Source: an uncultured Chthoniobacter sp. (lineage in GTDB: Bacteria; Verrucomicrobiota; Verrucomicrobiia; Chthoniobacterales; Chthoniobacteraceae). Taken from it: a stretch of 64,000 nt of DNA. The notes beneath the pieces are model-generated. The model did not search any database and was not told the origin of the DNA. It saw only the letters and a program-made list of their open reading frames with translations. The position numbers and the translations under genes are program-made. This document shows, one piece after another, positions 18,059-26,053 of this stretch (within the stretch, counting starts at the first letter, position 1; every line of letters begins with the position of its first letter). The stretch spans positions 1-64,000 of the forward strand of contig CAIQUL010000194.1 of the NCBI GenBank assembly GCA_903874975.1. Reading direction: 5' to 3'.

Positions 18059-18208
18059 TTACAAAACTCCAAATTTCTGTCGGTATTTAGGCAAACTCGC
18101 ACAGCCTCCGATCATTCGCCCGCATTCCTCCAGCCCTTTCGCGCTGAAGAGGAACTGGCGGTTGCTGATCAGGTTCCTGTCCATGCACAGCCGCACAAGC
18201 CAGCGCAT
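18059..18208 (-). pseudogene. C-terminal fragment of a four-helix-bundle (S23/Avd-like) protein
   Basis: The 49-residue frame reads MRWLVRLCMDRNLISNRQFL and then LEECGRMIGG. The pattern R-L-x-x-D-x-x-x-I-S-x-x-Q-F/Y-x-x-x-x-x-x-L-E/D-E-x-G-R-M-I/L-G-G matches the last two helices of the four-helix-bundle family that includes Avd of diversity-generating retroelements and the 23S intervening-sequence protein. The first two helices are missing, though the frame stays open upstream without homology. It lies about 60 bp downstream of the FGE/PEP-CTERM gene on the same strand. No reverse transcriptase is visible. Confidence 0.5.
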
Positions 18209-18270
18209 TATTTTGATCTTGCGATTTTGAAAAGGAAAAGAGCAAAGAGCTAAAGGATTAAGGGAAGAAA

Positions 18271-19239
18271 TCAGCGTCTTCTTTTGGTTACCACGCCTAA
18301 TGCGCCGATGAGAGTCAACAGTAGTGCGGACGGCTCAGGAACAGCAACCACAGGAACAGCTGCGACGCGGAACCCCACAGTGGAGTACTCTGTCGTCGGG
18401 CTGGCGCCTTGGCGGAGATCCGCGGAGTGGGCGCCGGAAGTGCCCCAGGCGCCGCCGCGGAGTACCCGGTTCTCGCCAGCCGATTCGTTCGGAGCCATAA
18501 AACTGGATTCAGCCCATTCAAATACGTTCCCAGTCTGCGCCATCGTGCCGTAAGCACTCAGCCCGCCCGCGTTGGTGATTTCCGCCGGGCCGGCCTGTCC
18601 AGCATAAACCGCCGTGCCGCTCGCTGTCCACCCGCTCCCCATGGCCACCGCGACTGGGAACGTATCGCTGCCGGTCGCAAAGTCCCAGTAACCTCCTTGG
18701 AAGCCAGAGGCATTTGCACTACCGCTCTTGGTCGGATCGTAGTACGCCGCCTTATACCACTCGTCCTCGCTTGGCAGAACGTAATGGGCATTAGAATTGC
18801 GGAACGGATTCGCCGCGTTGTAGCCAGCATCTCCTGGCTCCCAGAGCGCGATGTTTTCGTTGAAGCCCGCAGTGTCAAATTGGTAAGCCGCGCTGAAACC
18901 CTTGCTCGTATTCAGCCAGTTCACAAAACGCGCCGCTTCGTTCCAACTGATGCTCGTGGCAGGGCTGTACACCGTGTGGATTTCAAAAGACATATCATTC
19001 ATCGTCAGTGTCGGACCACCACTCAGCGTATTGTAGGCATTGATCATTTCTCGGCTCACCTCGTGCACACCCATGCGGTAGGTGTAGCCCACGGAGCCAT
19101 AGGTGGTGTTATCCGCCGCGTTCCCGGCTGCACCGATCTCAATGAAGTCCATGGTGAAGGTGCTCGCCCCACTGCCGAAGGTATCGGCATGGGCGGCGGC
19201 GAGCGGAAGAAATAGGATGGAGAGGATGCGTAATTTCAT
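18271..19239 (-). CDS. FGE-sulfatase (SUMF1) domain protein with PEP-CTERM anchor
   Basis: The 322-residue secreted protein has a signal peptide (ILSILFLPLAAAHA), a formylglycine-generating-enzyme fold domain and a C-terminal PEP-CTERM signal (VPEPSALLLTLIGALGVVTK then RRR). The domain shows YRMGVHEVSREM, WNEAARFVNWLN, YVLPSEDEWYKAAYYDP, AYGTMAQTGNVFEW and RVLRGGAWG in family order. The paired catalytic cysteines of true formylglycine generators are not evident, so a binding role is more likely than catalysis. The PEP-CTERM tail implies processing by an exosortase encoded elsewhere. A broken paralogue lies at 9820-10277. Confidence 0.9.
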   Translation of the reverse strand: MKLRILSILFLPLAAAHADTFGSGASTFTMDFIEIGAAGNAADNTTYGSVGYTYRMGVHEVSREMINAYNTLSGGPTLTMNDMSFEIHTVYSPATSISWNEAARFVNWLNTSKGFSAAYQFDTAGFNENIALWEPGDAGYNAANPFRNSNAHYVLPSEDEWYKAAYYDPTKSGSANASGFQGGYWDFATGSDTFPVAVAMGSGWTASGTAVYAGQAGPAEITNAGGLSAYGTMAQTGNVFEWAESSFMAPNESAGENRVLRGGAWGTSGAHSADLRQGASPTTEYSTVGFRVAAVPVVAVPEPSALLLTLIGALGVVTKRRR

Positions 19240-19414
19240 TTGTTAACAAAAGAGCAATTCACAATCCGGATGGCAAGGGATTTATCGTGTATCTGGGGTC
19301 AGGTGCAGGGCGGTAGCCCAGAAATCTTATCGGATCGGTATTCATTGGATTTTTGAGAAATTGCTAAACAATGGCCTCAGTTTTGGCAGTTTTAGTCTGC
19401 CATGGAAACTTAAG
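19240..19414. other. AT-rich intergenic spacer
   Basis: This 175-bp region upstream of the FGE/PEP-CTERM gene is clearly AT-richer than the surroundings and presumably holds its promoter. No further feature was recognised before repeat copy 4. Confidence 0.5.
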
Positions 19415-19432
19415 AAAATAAAGGGACAGGTT
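19415..19432 (-). repeat. REP-like 18-mer, copy 4 (inverted)
   Basis: The plus strand reads AAAATAAAGGGACAGGTT, the reverse complement of the repeat with one changed end base (AACCTGTCCCTTTATTTT). It lies 2 bp beyond the stop codon that truncates the spermidine-synthase-like fragment. Confidence 0.8.
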
Positions 19433-19434
19433 CT

Positions 19435-19689
19435 TTATCGCCCTACTTGTTGCAGCACCTGCTTTAGAGTGAAGCCAAGACCGAGCCCGCCAATGAGAAT
19501 GCGTGGTGCCCGATGGCCTTTGAGGTGCTGACAGCCCAGATCCGCGAGCAGGAACTCGGAACTGGTGGCCGTCGTGCTCATGAGTTGGCGGCCGTTGTGT
19601 TTGAGGAAAAATTCTCCATCATGCTCCTGCAGACTCAGGATGGATCCATCCGGGCTGCGAACCTGCCCTAAAGTAATGTTGGGTTTCAC
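19435..19689 (-). pseudogene. N-terminal fragment of a spermidine-synthase-like methyltransferase-fold protein
   Basis: The 84-residue frame has the N-terminal strands of the spermine/spermidine synthase family (GQVRSPDGSILSLQEHDGEF, LLADLGC) and the first cofactor loop RILIGGLGLGFTLKQVL. It stops with GR just past the GxGxG loop, where a full-length protein would continue for some 130-200 residues. The stop codon is created at the junction with REP-like copy 4. The fragment cannot be catalytic. Confidence 0.75.
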
Positions 19690-19698
19690 AGGGCAAAT

Positions 19699-20145
19699 CT
19701 ATTTTTGACGCATTTGGGAAATGGGAACCCCTTCTTCGCCATTGACCACCATCAGGATCTTGCAGGGTTCGGTGCCGGAATTTTTGCCATTGTGCCAGGT
19801 ATCGAAGACTTCGGCGTAGGCCTGGCCGGCTTGGATGGTGGTGGATTTCCCATTCTCAAGTTCCACGGTCACCGCTCCTGAAACCACATAGGCATAACAA
19901 TGGCTGGGATGTTTGTGCCAGCCGGTCTCTGTTCCCGGGGGGATTTCCACCATTAACATGCGCACTTCGGGACGGTCGGTCTTTGGGTATTGAATGGGTT
20001 GGCCGGAAGCGGTGGTGGTGGCTTGGAGCAAGGGTTTCACCCTCACTGCAGCGGCATATTCCGCCGCTTTGGGCGAAGGTTCTGCTTGGCAGAATACACT
20101 TACAAGAGCGATGGCTGTCAGGGCAATGCAGGCGGATTTGAGCAT
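19699..20145 (-). CDS. Secreted cupin-domain protein
   Basis: The 148-residue protein has an N-terminal signal peptide (CIALTAIALVSVFCQA) and a single small cupin barrel. The first cupin motif is visible as PPGTETGWHKHPSHCYAYVV with the metal-ligand His residues, and the second as GQAYAEVFDTWHNGKN. Metal-binding cupins of this kind are diverse, so no substrate can be given. The frame is intact, and the start Met gives a proper signal. It stands between gene fragments. Confidence 0.85.
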   Translation of the reverse strand: MLKSACIALTAIALVSVFCQAEPSPKAAEYAAAVRVKPLLQATTTASGQPIQYPKTDRPEVRMLMVEIPPGTETGWHKHPSHCYAYVVSGAVTVELENGKSTTIQAGQAYAEVFDTWHNGKNSGTEPCKILMVVNGEEGVPISQMRQK

Positions 20146-20210
20146 GGTGAAGGTTCATAAACTGCGCACGAGCATCCGGAAAGCGCCAACCGCAAACTTA
20201 GCCGTAACTA

Positions 20211-20293
20211 TTTCTGCTAGGAATTTGCTTTCACGCCCGCCGCACCGGGGACGGTCAGAAAGGGGAGTGGGCGTCGGGGAGTGAGGGGGTCTG
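20211..20293 (+). repeat. 83-bp direct repeat, copy 1
   Basis: The segment starting TTTCTGCTAGGAATTTGCTT and ending GAGGGGGTCTG is repeated in the same orientation at 21500-21582 with only about three mismatches. TTTCTG near its start and CAGAAA further in are inverted, suggesting a hairpin element. A truncated methyltransferase fragment starts exactly at its right end. Confidence 0.85.
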
Positions 20294-20563
20294 CCGACTT
20301 TCTCTCGCGGTAACAACGGCAGCCGCTGGCAGGTGGAGCAGCATTTCGAAGACCTGCTCTGCGCCGCGCTGGAGGTGGCGATGCCGAAGTGCGCCATTCT
20401 CCTGTCCACCAATTGCGCAAAGTTTGACCAAGTGGCGCTGGAGCACATGGCGCGCGTGTGCGCCAAAGGCAAACGCCGCACCGCAGACTATGCGCGCACC
20501 GGGCCGATGGTTGATTTCCCCGCTGGGGCCGGTGCCAGCACGCTGTGGATGATGGTGCGCTGA
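20294..20563 (+). pseudogene. C-terminal fragment of an RlmI-like class I methyltransferase
   Basis: The frame begins PTFSRGNNGSRW, which resembles the catalytic-motif region (D-P-P-x-F-S) of RlmI/SAM-dependent rRNA methyltransferases with the leading D-P lost. It continues with VEQHFEDLLCAALEVAMPKC, ILLSTNC and ends GAGASTLWMMVR. The SAM-binding domain is missing. The fragment begins directly where the 83-bp repeat ends. Confidence 0.65.
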
Positions 20564-20597
20564 AGGTTTCCGAAAATCGCGCTGATCTACGAAGCAT

Positions 20598-20939
20598 CTA
20601 CACGGCTACCTTCTTCACGAAGCACGCTTTCAAACCAATCGCGAGCCCATCCATCTTGCAGGAGATCTCGTGATCGCCTTCCACGAGGCGGATGGGTTTG
20701 GACTTCGTACCGATCTTGAGGACCTGGGATGAGCCCTTCAATTGCAGGTCCTTAATCATCGCCACGATGTCACCATCGGCGAGCACGGCACCGTAGGCAT
20801 CCTTCACCACACGCGCGGCATCGGGTGCATCCGGCGCTGTTTCCTTTGGCCACTCGTGGCCGCAGGTCATGCATTCAAAGCGGTCGGTGTGATCTAAAAT
20901 GTCGTTCATCTCACACATCGGGCAGGCTGCGGTGCTCAT
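20598..20939 (-). CDS. yjdM: PhnA/YjdM-family zinc-ribbon protein
   Basis: The 113-residue protein has an N-terminal zinc ribbon (CPMCEMNDILDHTDRFECMTCGHEW, four Cys at residues 6, 9, 23 and 26, split here only for description) and a C-terminal SH3-like barrel with VKDAYGAVLADGDIVAMIKD and KPIRLVEGDHEISCKMDG. This is the PhnA/YjdM family, named for its link to phosphonate operons, though its actual role is unclear. I chose the Met at 20939 because the upstream open frame is antisense to the LURP-like fragment. It looks intact. Confidence 0.9.
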   Translation of the reverse strand: MSTAACPMCEMNDILDHTDRFECMTCGHEWPKETAPDAPDAARVVKDAYGAVLADGDIVAMIKDLQLKGSSQVLKIGTKSKPIRLVEGDHEISCKMDGLAIGLKACFVKKVAV

Positions 20940-20984
20940 AGTCCGGGGAGAAACACCAGACTGCGTCCGCGCACAAGCATTCAC

Positions 20985-21437
20985 TTGGATTCCGTCACAC
21001 GATTGGGAGAAATCCGCGCGGATCGTGTGATCGACTGGTCGGCGCGCTACGCTTTCTCCGATGTTGCGGGGGTCCCGATCGGCACGCTTGGACGCAAAGG
21101 CTGGCGCTCCATCTGGCGCGCGTGCTATGAGGTGTCCAATCCCGGCGACCAGGTTCCCGACTTCAATGTGACCGAGGAGAATCCCTTTGCGAAGGTGATG
21201 GACGGTCTCTTCGGCCAGATTCCGCTGCTGGGCCTGGCCACCGTGTGGCTCTTCCACCCGCGCTACGCCGCCATGTCTGCGACTGCGGGCACGCCGGCCA
21301 TGCGGCTGACAAAGCTGCCCGCCTTTCTCGAAGGACGTTTCAAACTCGACCTGCGCGTCGATCTGCCCATCCGCCACCAGATGAATCTCATCCTGTCGTT
21401 CTTCATGCTGTCACTGCTGGAGCGTCGTCGCGGGTAG
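20985..21437 (+). pseudogene. Truncated LURP1/scramblase-like (Tubby-fold) protein
   Basis: The frame from about 21009 reads IRADRVIDWSARYAFSDVAG, then GTLGRKGWRSIWRACYEV and FHPRYAAMSATAGTPAMRLT. This is the C-terminal two-thirds of the LURP1-related / phospholipid-scramblase-like family common in this phylum. The N-terminal strands that would precede IRADRVIDW are missing and the first nine codons look unrelated. The last residues LSFFMLSLLERRRG are a natural C-terminus. It is probably not functional. Confidence 0.6.
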
Positions 21438-21499
21438 CGCGGCACCACGTTCGTCCGGCCTGCGTCAGATCGCGAAACACGATGATTGACGGGTTTCCC

Positions 21500-21582
21500 T
21501 TTCTGCTAGGAATTTGCTTTCACGCCCGCCGCACCGGGGACGGTCAGAAAGGGGGATGGGCGTCGAGGAGTGAGGGGGTCTG
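21500..21582 (+). repeat. 83-bp direct repeat, copy 2
   Basis: This copy has the same length and orientation as copy 1 at 20211, about 1.29 kb apart. The bracketed segment contains the two gene fragments and the PhnA-like gene. Confidence 0.85.
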
Positions 21583-21683
21583 GGGAAGAGAGGGGCGGAG
21601 AAAGGATGATATCCGAAGGAAGAAGGATGATTGGACAGTTCCCTGTGTCTTATGCTGCCTCATTGGAGTAGCATAACTTTATT

Positions 21684-23213
21684 TCAGAAACCCACCATCA
21701 CAGAAGCCATGACGCCGAGCGACAAGTCAGAGGTATAAGCCTGCTGACGAAGTGTTGTATTCACCACGAAGGCAGCGTTAGACGTAATCCGGAATTGCGC
21801 ACCAACAGAACCCACGCCGCGCGTGCGATTGGCTTTGCGGGTTGGGCTGCTGAGGGAGAAATTATTGAAATCCGTGATGCTGCTGGTGCCTGTCATCGCG
21901 TCCTGGCTGGTCTGCACGTCATATTCCATGCCTGCTGAAGCCAGAAGACGGATGCCGTGATCAATGCGCATCGTGCCACGGATGCCCATAGTGGCAGTTG
22001 TCAATTCACGATCCATATGCCGATAGCTCAGCGGAAATTCGACACTATCCCAAGATTCTTCAGTATAGCCTTGCCGGCGCGCTGTACTGCGCCGAATGCC
22101 AGCATAGGGCAAAAGCAACACATCCTCATTCACGTTGAACCCATAGGAAATATCGGCTCCATAACCCCAGCTATGCAGCCCTGTCTTGCCCGAACCCGCC
22201 TCAGTGTTACTCAAGGAAGCTTCCCGCGTGATCCGGACATTACCATTGTGGCGCGCTGCAGAAAGGCGAACGCGGAAGCCGGATTGATCAGGATTTTCCT
22301 GCCAAACCAGGAAGCCGCCAAAAGTCGGGTCCATGCCGGTGCTGCGGATTGAAGTGCCGTAATCCATGGGGGCGGACTGATCCACAAAGGCACCCACATA
22401 AAATTCAGGCAGGAAGCGATAGGCCACGGTCAGAACCCCCGCACCATCATTAACGCTATTGCCCGAATTGCCGTAGCGACCACCCCAGGATACGCAGATG
22501 TCGTTGGCATCAAAGATGGAGCAATCGTAACTCAGCGACTCGGCAATCACCATGGTCCGATGCGTCAGGGCTGCATTCACATCAAAAGCATTCCGGTAGA
22601 CCATGGTTTGAGTATTATTTGCATCGGGACCCGGCCAGAACACGAATATGAATGCCAGATCGCGATCTGAACCCCCAGGCGGAAATTCCCAACCAGACTC
22701 AAGACTATCAGTGTAATTGATGAGAAAGTTTCCTGCAGGGTAACGATCACCGGTCACTCGCCCTAGCCTGTATAGTCCGCCTGCTTGGTTACCTGTAGTC
22801 ACTGTCCTCAGGATCGCAATGTACTGTGCGTTTGATACAAGCCTGACCTTGTTCATATCTACATTGATTGAGGTGTAATCTGTCGAAGTGGAAGTCGCCC
22901 GGGCCGCCGATTGCCACACGGCATCCCCAACTATGCTAGATCCTTTCCAGCGATACAGCAGCACATTATATGAAAGTGCGGATCCACTTAGATATTGCGA
23001 GTAGAAAGTTGCTGTTTTAAGGTACGGGAGCGCCGTTGACGATGTAGTGAAAGTTTGTCCAACGCTGGGGTAAGAACTACCCCACCCTGTAGCACCACCA
23101 TCACCGGGCCAAAAAATTGTAGTGTCTATTGTCTGCCCGACTACTGGAGAGCACGGCACAAAACACAACACTGATAGGATCAGTGTTCTAGTAGATATTA
23201 ATCTCAATTTCAT
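21684..23213 (-). CDS. Outer-membrane autotransporter-type beta-barrel protein
   Basis: The 509-residue protein begins with a signal peptide (MKLRLISTRTLILSVLCFVP) at Met 23213, preceded by AAGGA eight bases upstream, one of the few clear ribosome sites here; an upstream in-frame Met at 23324 is rejected. The N-terminal half is a beta-rich domain (SYPSVGQTFTTSSTALPYLK) like anchored surface proteins. The C-terminal ~270 residues show alternating beta strands ending in the aromatic VMASVMVGF, as expected for an autotransporter barrel inserted by the BAM machinery. GC content is near half, lower than its neighbours, suggesting later acquisition. A perfect 9-bp inverted repeat lies in its early codons. 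Confidence 0.75.
   Translation of the reverse strand: MKLRLISTRTLILSVLCFVPCSPVVGQTIDTTIFWPGDGGATGWGSSYPSVGQTFTTSSTALPYLKTATFYSQYLSGSALSYNVLLYRWKGSSIVGDAVWQSAARATSTSTDYTSINVDMNKVRLVSNAQYIAILRTVTTGNQAGGLYRLGRVTGDRYPAGNFLINYTDSLESGWEFPPGGSDRDLAFIFVFWPGPDANNTQTMVYRNAFDVNAALTHRTMVIAESLSYDCSIFDANDICVSWGGRYGNSGNSVNDGAGVLTVAYRFLPEFYVGAFVDQSAPMDYGTSIRSTGMDPTFGGFLVWQENPDQSGFRVRLSAARHNGNVRITREASLSNTEAGSGKTGLHSWGYGADISYGFNVNEDVLLLPYAGIRRSTARRQGYTEESWDSVEFPLSYRHMDRELTTATMGIRGTMRIDHGIRLLASAGMEYDVQTSQDAMTGTSSITDFNNFSLSSPTRKANRTRGVGSVGAQFRITSNAAFVVNTTLRQQAYTSDLSLGVMASVMVGF
23167..23187. other. Perfect inverted repeat in the signal-peptide codons of the barrel gene
   Basis: AACACTGAT and ATCAGTGTT face each other across a 3-nt loop. 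In the mRNA this makes a 9-bp stem about 25 nt after the start codon. It may slow translation or be coincidence. Confidence 0.5.
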
Positions 23214-23280
23214 TACCAAATTCCTTAGATACAGTAAAATATGAACTTGCCCGGTTTTGACGTCTCCCTTGGCCGATCGA

Positions 23281-23394
23281 CTATGCGGCCTTTCTTTCTT
23301 CCTCGCCAAGCCCCTTTTTTTCATTTGCCTTTGCCTTCTCGAAGTTCATTGGGCTGAGATAGCCCAGCGTCGAGTGAAGGCGGCGATGGTTGCG
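23281..23394 (-). mobile_element. C-terminal scrap of an IS3-family transposase
   Basis: Thirty-seven residues remain: RNHRRLHSTLGYLSPMNFEK and a charged tail ending in a stop. R-x-H-S-T-L-G-Y-x-S-P is the hallmark of the end of the IS3-family integrase domain (OrfB). The sequence before it (repeated GGGGTCCGAAAAGGGGTC) does not continue the transposase. It is a dead remnant. Confidence 0.8.
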
Positions 23395-23830
23395 AAAAGG
23401 GGTCCGAAAAGGGGTCAGTCCGTGCATGTGTGCAGAATTCTCACCAGCTTCGGTCGGGAACGGATGCGACAAGGCGCAACTCCGTTTCGGTGGAAGGCGG
23501 GTGATTGCGAGTACCGGGGGAGCGTCGCGGTGCGGGAGCGCAAGGGGGTTGACCGAGTGGGGTCCTGAGAACGGGCGACATTTGTTCGGGAGAAACTGCA
23601 TGGGAGCGGAGAAAGGCAGAGGGCGATTGTCAACGGAAAGGTTTTTCGGCGGTGGCCGAATTTGAAGATGCCGTCGTGCTGACGGGATCATCCGCTTTGG
23701 AAGGCGGAATGAGGCATCACTGGCTGAAAACGCGGGCGGAGGCGGCGGGGAGGGATGGGCACGACAGCACACGCGCGCCGTCCGCGCTTTCCTGCTTCCC
23801 TCCCCTGCCCGCGGGCGGCAGATTCCCGGC
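23395..23830. other. Gene-free region upstream of dnaX
   Basis: About 435 bp with short open frames on both strands but no recognisable product. Many bacteria carry the signal recognition particle RNA gene here. I looked for its conserved GGAAGCAG apical motif and did not find it. Confidence 0.5.
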
Positions 23831-25606
23831 GTGAGCTACACGGTTTTCGCCCGCAAATATCGTCCGCAGACCTTCGATGAAGTCGTCGGCCAGGACCACA
23901 TCGTCCGCACGCTGAAGAACGCCATCGCGCAGAACCGGCTGGCGCAGGCGTATCTTTTTGTCGGCCCGCGCGGGACGGGCAAGACCAGCTCGGCGCGCAT
24001 TTTTGCCAAGGCGCTGAACTGCATCAACGGCCCGACCGCGGACCCGTGCGGGGTTTGCCCGATGTGCCAGGAAATCGCCGAGGGGACTTCGCTGAACGTG
24101 ATGGAATTCGACGCCGCGTCGAACACGCAGGTGGACAAAATCCGCGAGATCATCATCGACAACGTGAAGTACATGCCGACCGGCGGCGCGAAGTACAAGC
24201 TCTACATCGTGGACGAGGTCCACATGCTCTCGAACTCGTCGTTCAACGCGCTCCTCAAGACGCTCGAAGAGCCGCCGGCGCACGTGAAGTTTGTCTTCGC
24301 CACGACCGACGTGCAGAAGGTGCCGACGACGATCATCTCGCGCTGCCAGCGCTTCGACCTGCGGCGCATCCCCGCACCGGAAATCGCGAAACATTTGCTC
24401 TACATCGCGGGGAAGGAAAACCTCGCGCTCGCCCCGGCGGCGGCCGAGACGATCGCCCGCGGCGCGGAGGGCGGCCTGCGCGACGCGGAGTCGATGCTCG
24501 ATCAGCTCGTGGCGTTTTGCGGCACGGAGATCGGCGAGGAAAACGTGCTCGAGGTTTTCGGTTTCACCGGCCAGCAGACGGTCGCGGGGTTGTGCGAGCA
24601 CTTGATCGCGGCGGAGTCGGCGAAAGCGCTCGCGGTCATCCACGCGCAGGCGGAGGCGGGCAAGGATCTGAGCCGGTTGATGGCGGACCTCATCGGCCAC
24701 CTGCGCAATCTGCTCGTGGTGCAGCACGATCCGCAGGGCGTGCAGGACGAACTCAGCGCCGAAGCCGCCGCCGCGCTCGCCGCGCAAAGCGGGCGCATCG
24801 GCACGGACAAGCTGCTGGAGCTGATCGAGCAATTTGCGCAGGCCGAGAGCCGGATGAAATGGGCCGCGAACAAGAAGATGCACTTCGAGATCGCCGCGAT
24901 CCGCGCGATCCAGACGCTGGGCCAGGCGACGCTGACCGAGGTGCTGGACACGCTGAGCGCCATCCGCGGCGGCGGAGAAGTGCCGGCGCAGAGCGGGGCG
25001 CGGAAAGCGGAAAGCGGCGCACCGCGGCCAACGCCACTCGTGAAAGCAGCTGCGTCCGCACCCGCACCGCGCGTGTCGCTCAGCGCCTCCGTCGCCGCTT
25101 CGCTCGGCGATAAACAGCCGGTGCCCGCGCCCGTCCCATCGGTCCCATCGGTCCCCTCAGTCCCACCGGTCCCATCCACCCCGGCCGTCCGCGAGGAGCC
25201 CGCCGCGAAACCGCCCGCACCCGCGGTTTCCGCAGCGGAGCTGTGGCCGCAGTTTGCCGCCCGCGTGCGGAAAGACCGGCCGCTCATCTCCGGCTGGATC
25301 GAAGCCGGCCAGCTCGTGGACGTGACCAACGGCGTGGCCCTTTTCGCGTTTCCGCCCGACGCCGGCCTCTCGCTCGAGTCTTGTGAGCGCGCGAACAACC
25401 GGCAGTTTATCGAGGCGATGCTGAGCGAACTCGCCGGCCAAAGCCTCATCCTCAAGTGCGAAAAGCGTGCCGGGCTGACCGTCGAAAAACTCGCCCCGAC
25501 CGAGGCCAAAGCTGAGCCGCCCGCCGATCCCATGGCCGCCTTCAAGGATGACCCTCTCATCCGCAAGGCGCTCGAAATTTTCCAAGCCGAAATCATTGCC
25601 ACCTAA
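23831..25606 (+). CDS. dnaX: DNA polymerase III subunits gamma and tau
   Basis: The 591-residue clamp-loader ATPase starts at GTG (MSYTVFARKYRPQTFDEVVG). It shows the P-loop GPRGTGKTSSARIF (residues ~45-58), four zinc-ligand Cys (64, 73, 76, 79), the DEVH box (128-131) and the sensor region FATTDVQKVPTTIISRCQRF. A proline-rich linker with tandem P-S-V repeats (about residues 433-455) leads to a tau-like C-terminal domain that should contact the polymerase and helicase. The short DNA repeat GTCCCATCG in this linker could vary in number. It is followed by ybaB 15 bp downstream. Confidence 0.96.
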   Translation: MSYTVFARKYRPQTFDEVVGQDHIVRTLKNAIAQNRLAQAYLFVGPRGTGKTSSARIFAKALNCINGPTADPCGVCPMCQEIAEGTSLNVMEFDAASNTQVDKIREIIIDNVKYMPTGGAKYKLYIVDEVHMLSNSSFNALLKTLEEPPAHVKFVFATTDVQKVPTTIISRCQRFDLRRIPAPEIAKHLLYIAGKENLALAPAAAETIARGAEGGLRDAESMLDQLVAFCGTEIGEENVLEVFGFTGQQTVAGLCEHLIAAESAKALAVIHAQAEAGKDLSRLMADLIGHLRNLLVVQHDPQGVQDELSAEAAAALAAQSGRIGTDKLLELIEQFAQAESRMKWAANKKMHFEIAAIRAIQTLGQATLTEVLDTLSAIRGGGEVPAQSGARKAESGAPRPTPLVKAAASAPAPRVSLSASVAASLGDKQPVPAPVPSVPSVPSVPPVPSTPAVREEPAAKPPAPAVSAAELWPQFAARVRKDRPLISGWIEAGQLVDVTNGVALFAFPPDAGLSLESCERANNRQFIEAMLSELAGQSLILKCEKRAGLTVEKLAPTEAKAEPPADPMAAFKDDPLIRKALEIFQAEIIAT

Positions 25607-25621
25607 AACCAACTTACACCT

Positions 25622-25936
25622 ATGAACCTGAAAAAAATGATGCAGCAGGCCGCGAAGATGCAGGAGCAAATGCAGAGCGCGCAGGCCGATCTCGCCGACA
25701 AATCCGTCACCGCCACCGCCGGCGGCGGCAAAGTGACCGTGACCGCGAACGGCGCGGGCGAAGTCACCGCGATCAAGATCGACAAGACCGTGGTCGATCC
25801 CGAGGACGTCGAAATGCTCGAAGACCTCATCCTCACCGGCGTGCAAAAAGCCATCGCCGAAGCGAAAGCGCTCGCCGAGTCCGAGATGGGCAAAGTCACC
25901 GCCGGGCTGGGCTTGCCTCCGGGCTTGGGTTTTTAA
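25622..25936 (+). CDS. ybaB: YbaB/EbfC-family nucleoid-associated protein
   Basis: The 104-residue protein begins MNLKKMMQQAAKMQEQMQSA and has VTVTANGAGEVTAIKIDKTV in its beta core, followed by DPEDVEMLEDLIL and GLGLPPGLGF. These match the small dimeric YbaB/EbfC DNA-binding family. It follows dnaX with 15 bp spacing, the conserved dnaX-ybaB-recR order, but recR is not found next. Confidence 0.95.
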   Translation: MNLKKMMQQAAKMQEQMQSAQADLADKSVTATAGGGKVTVTANGAGEVTAIKIDKTVVDPEDVEMLEDLILTGVQKAIAEAKALAESEMGKVTAGLGLPPGLGF

Positions 25937-26053
25937 GCCGCGCTCCGGCGCAGCCGAAGCGCCGACCTCCGGGGCGGAGGGCAAGGTGGCGCGGCGGCGG
26001 CGTCTCGTCTCCACGGCCCGGGCGGCACGCCGTTTACACGATGCAGGATTCCC

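Noticed and set aside
18059-19239. A complete diversity-generating retroelement
   Set aside because: There is an Avd-like scrap and an FGE-fold gene, but no reverse transcriptase and no template/variable repeat pair in the window.
23395-23830. Signal recognition particle RNA (ffs) upstream of dnaX
   Set aside because: The position is typical, but the conserved apical GGAAGCAG motif and a matching long hairpin were not found on either strand.
25130-25200. Tandem repeat in dnaX as a CRISPR-like array
   Set aside because: The GTCCCATCG units are contiguous, in frame and code for the Pro-Ser-Val linker of tau, without spacers.
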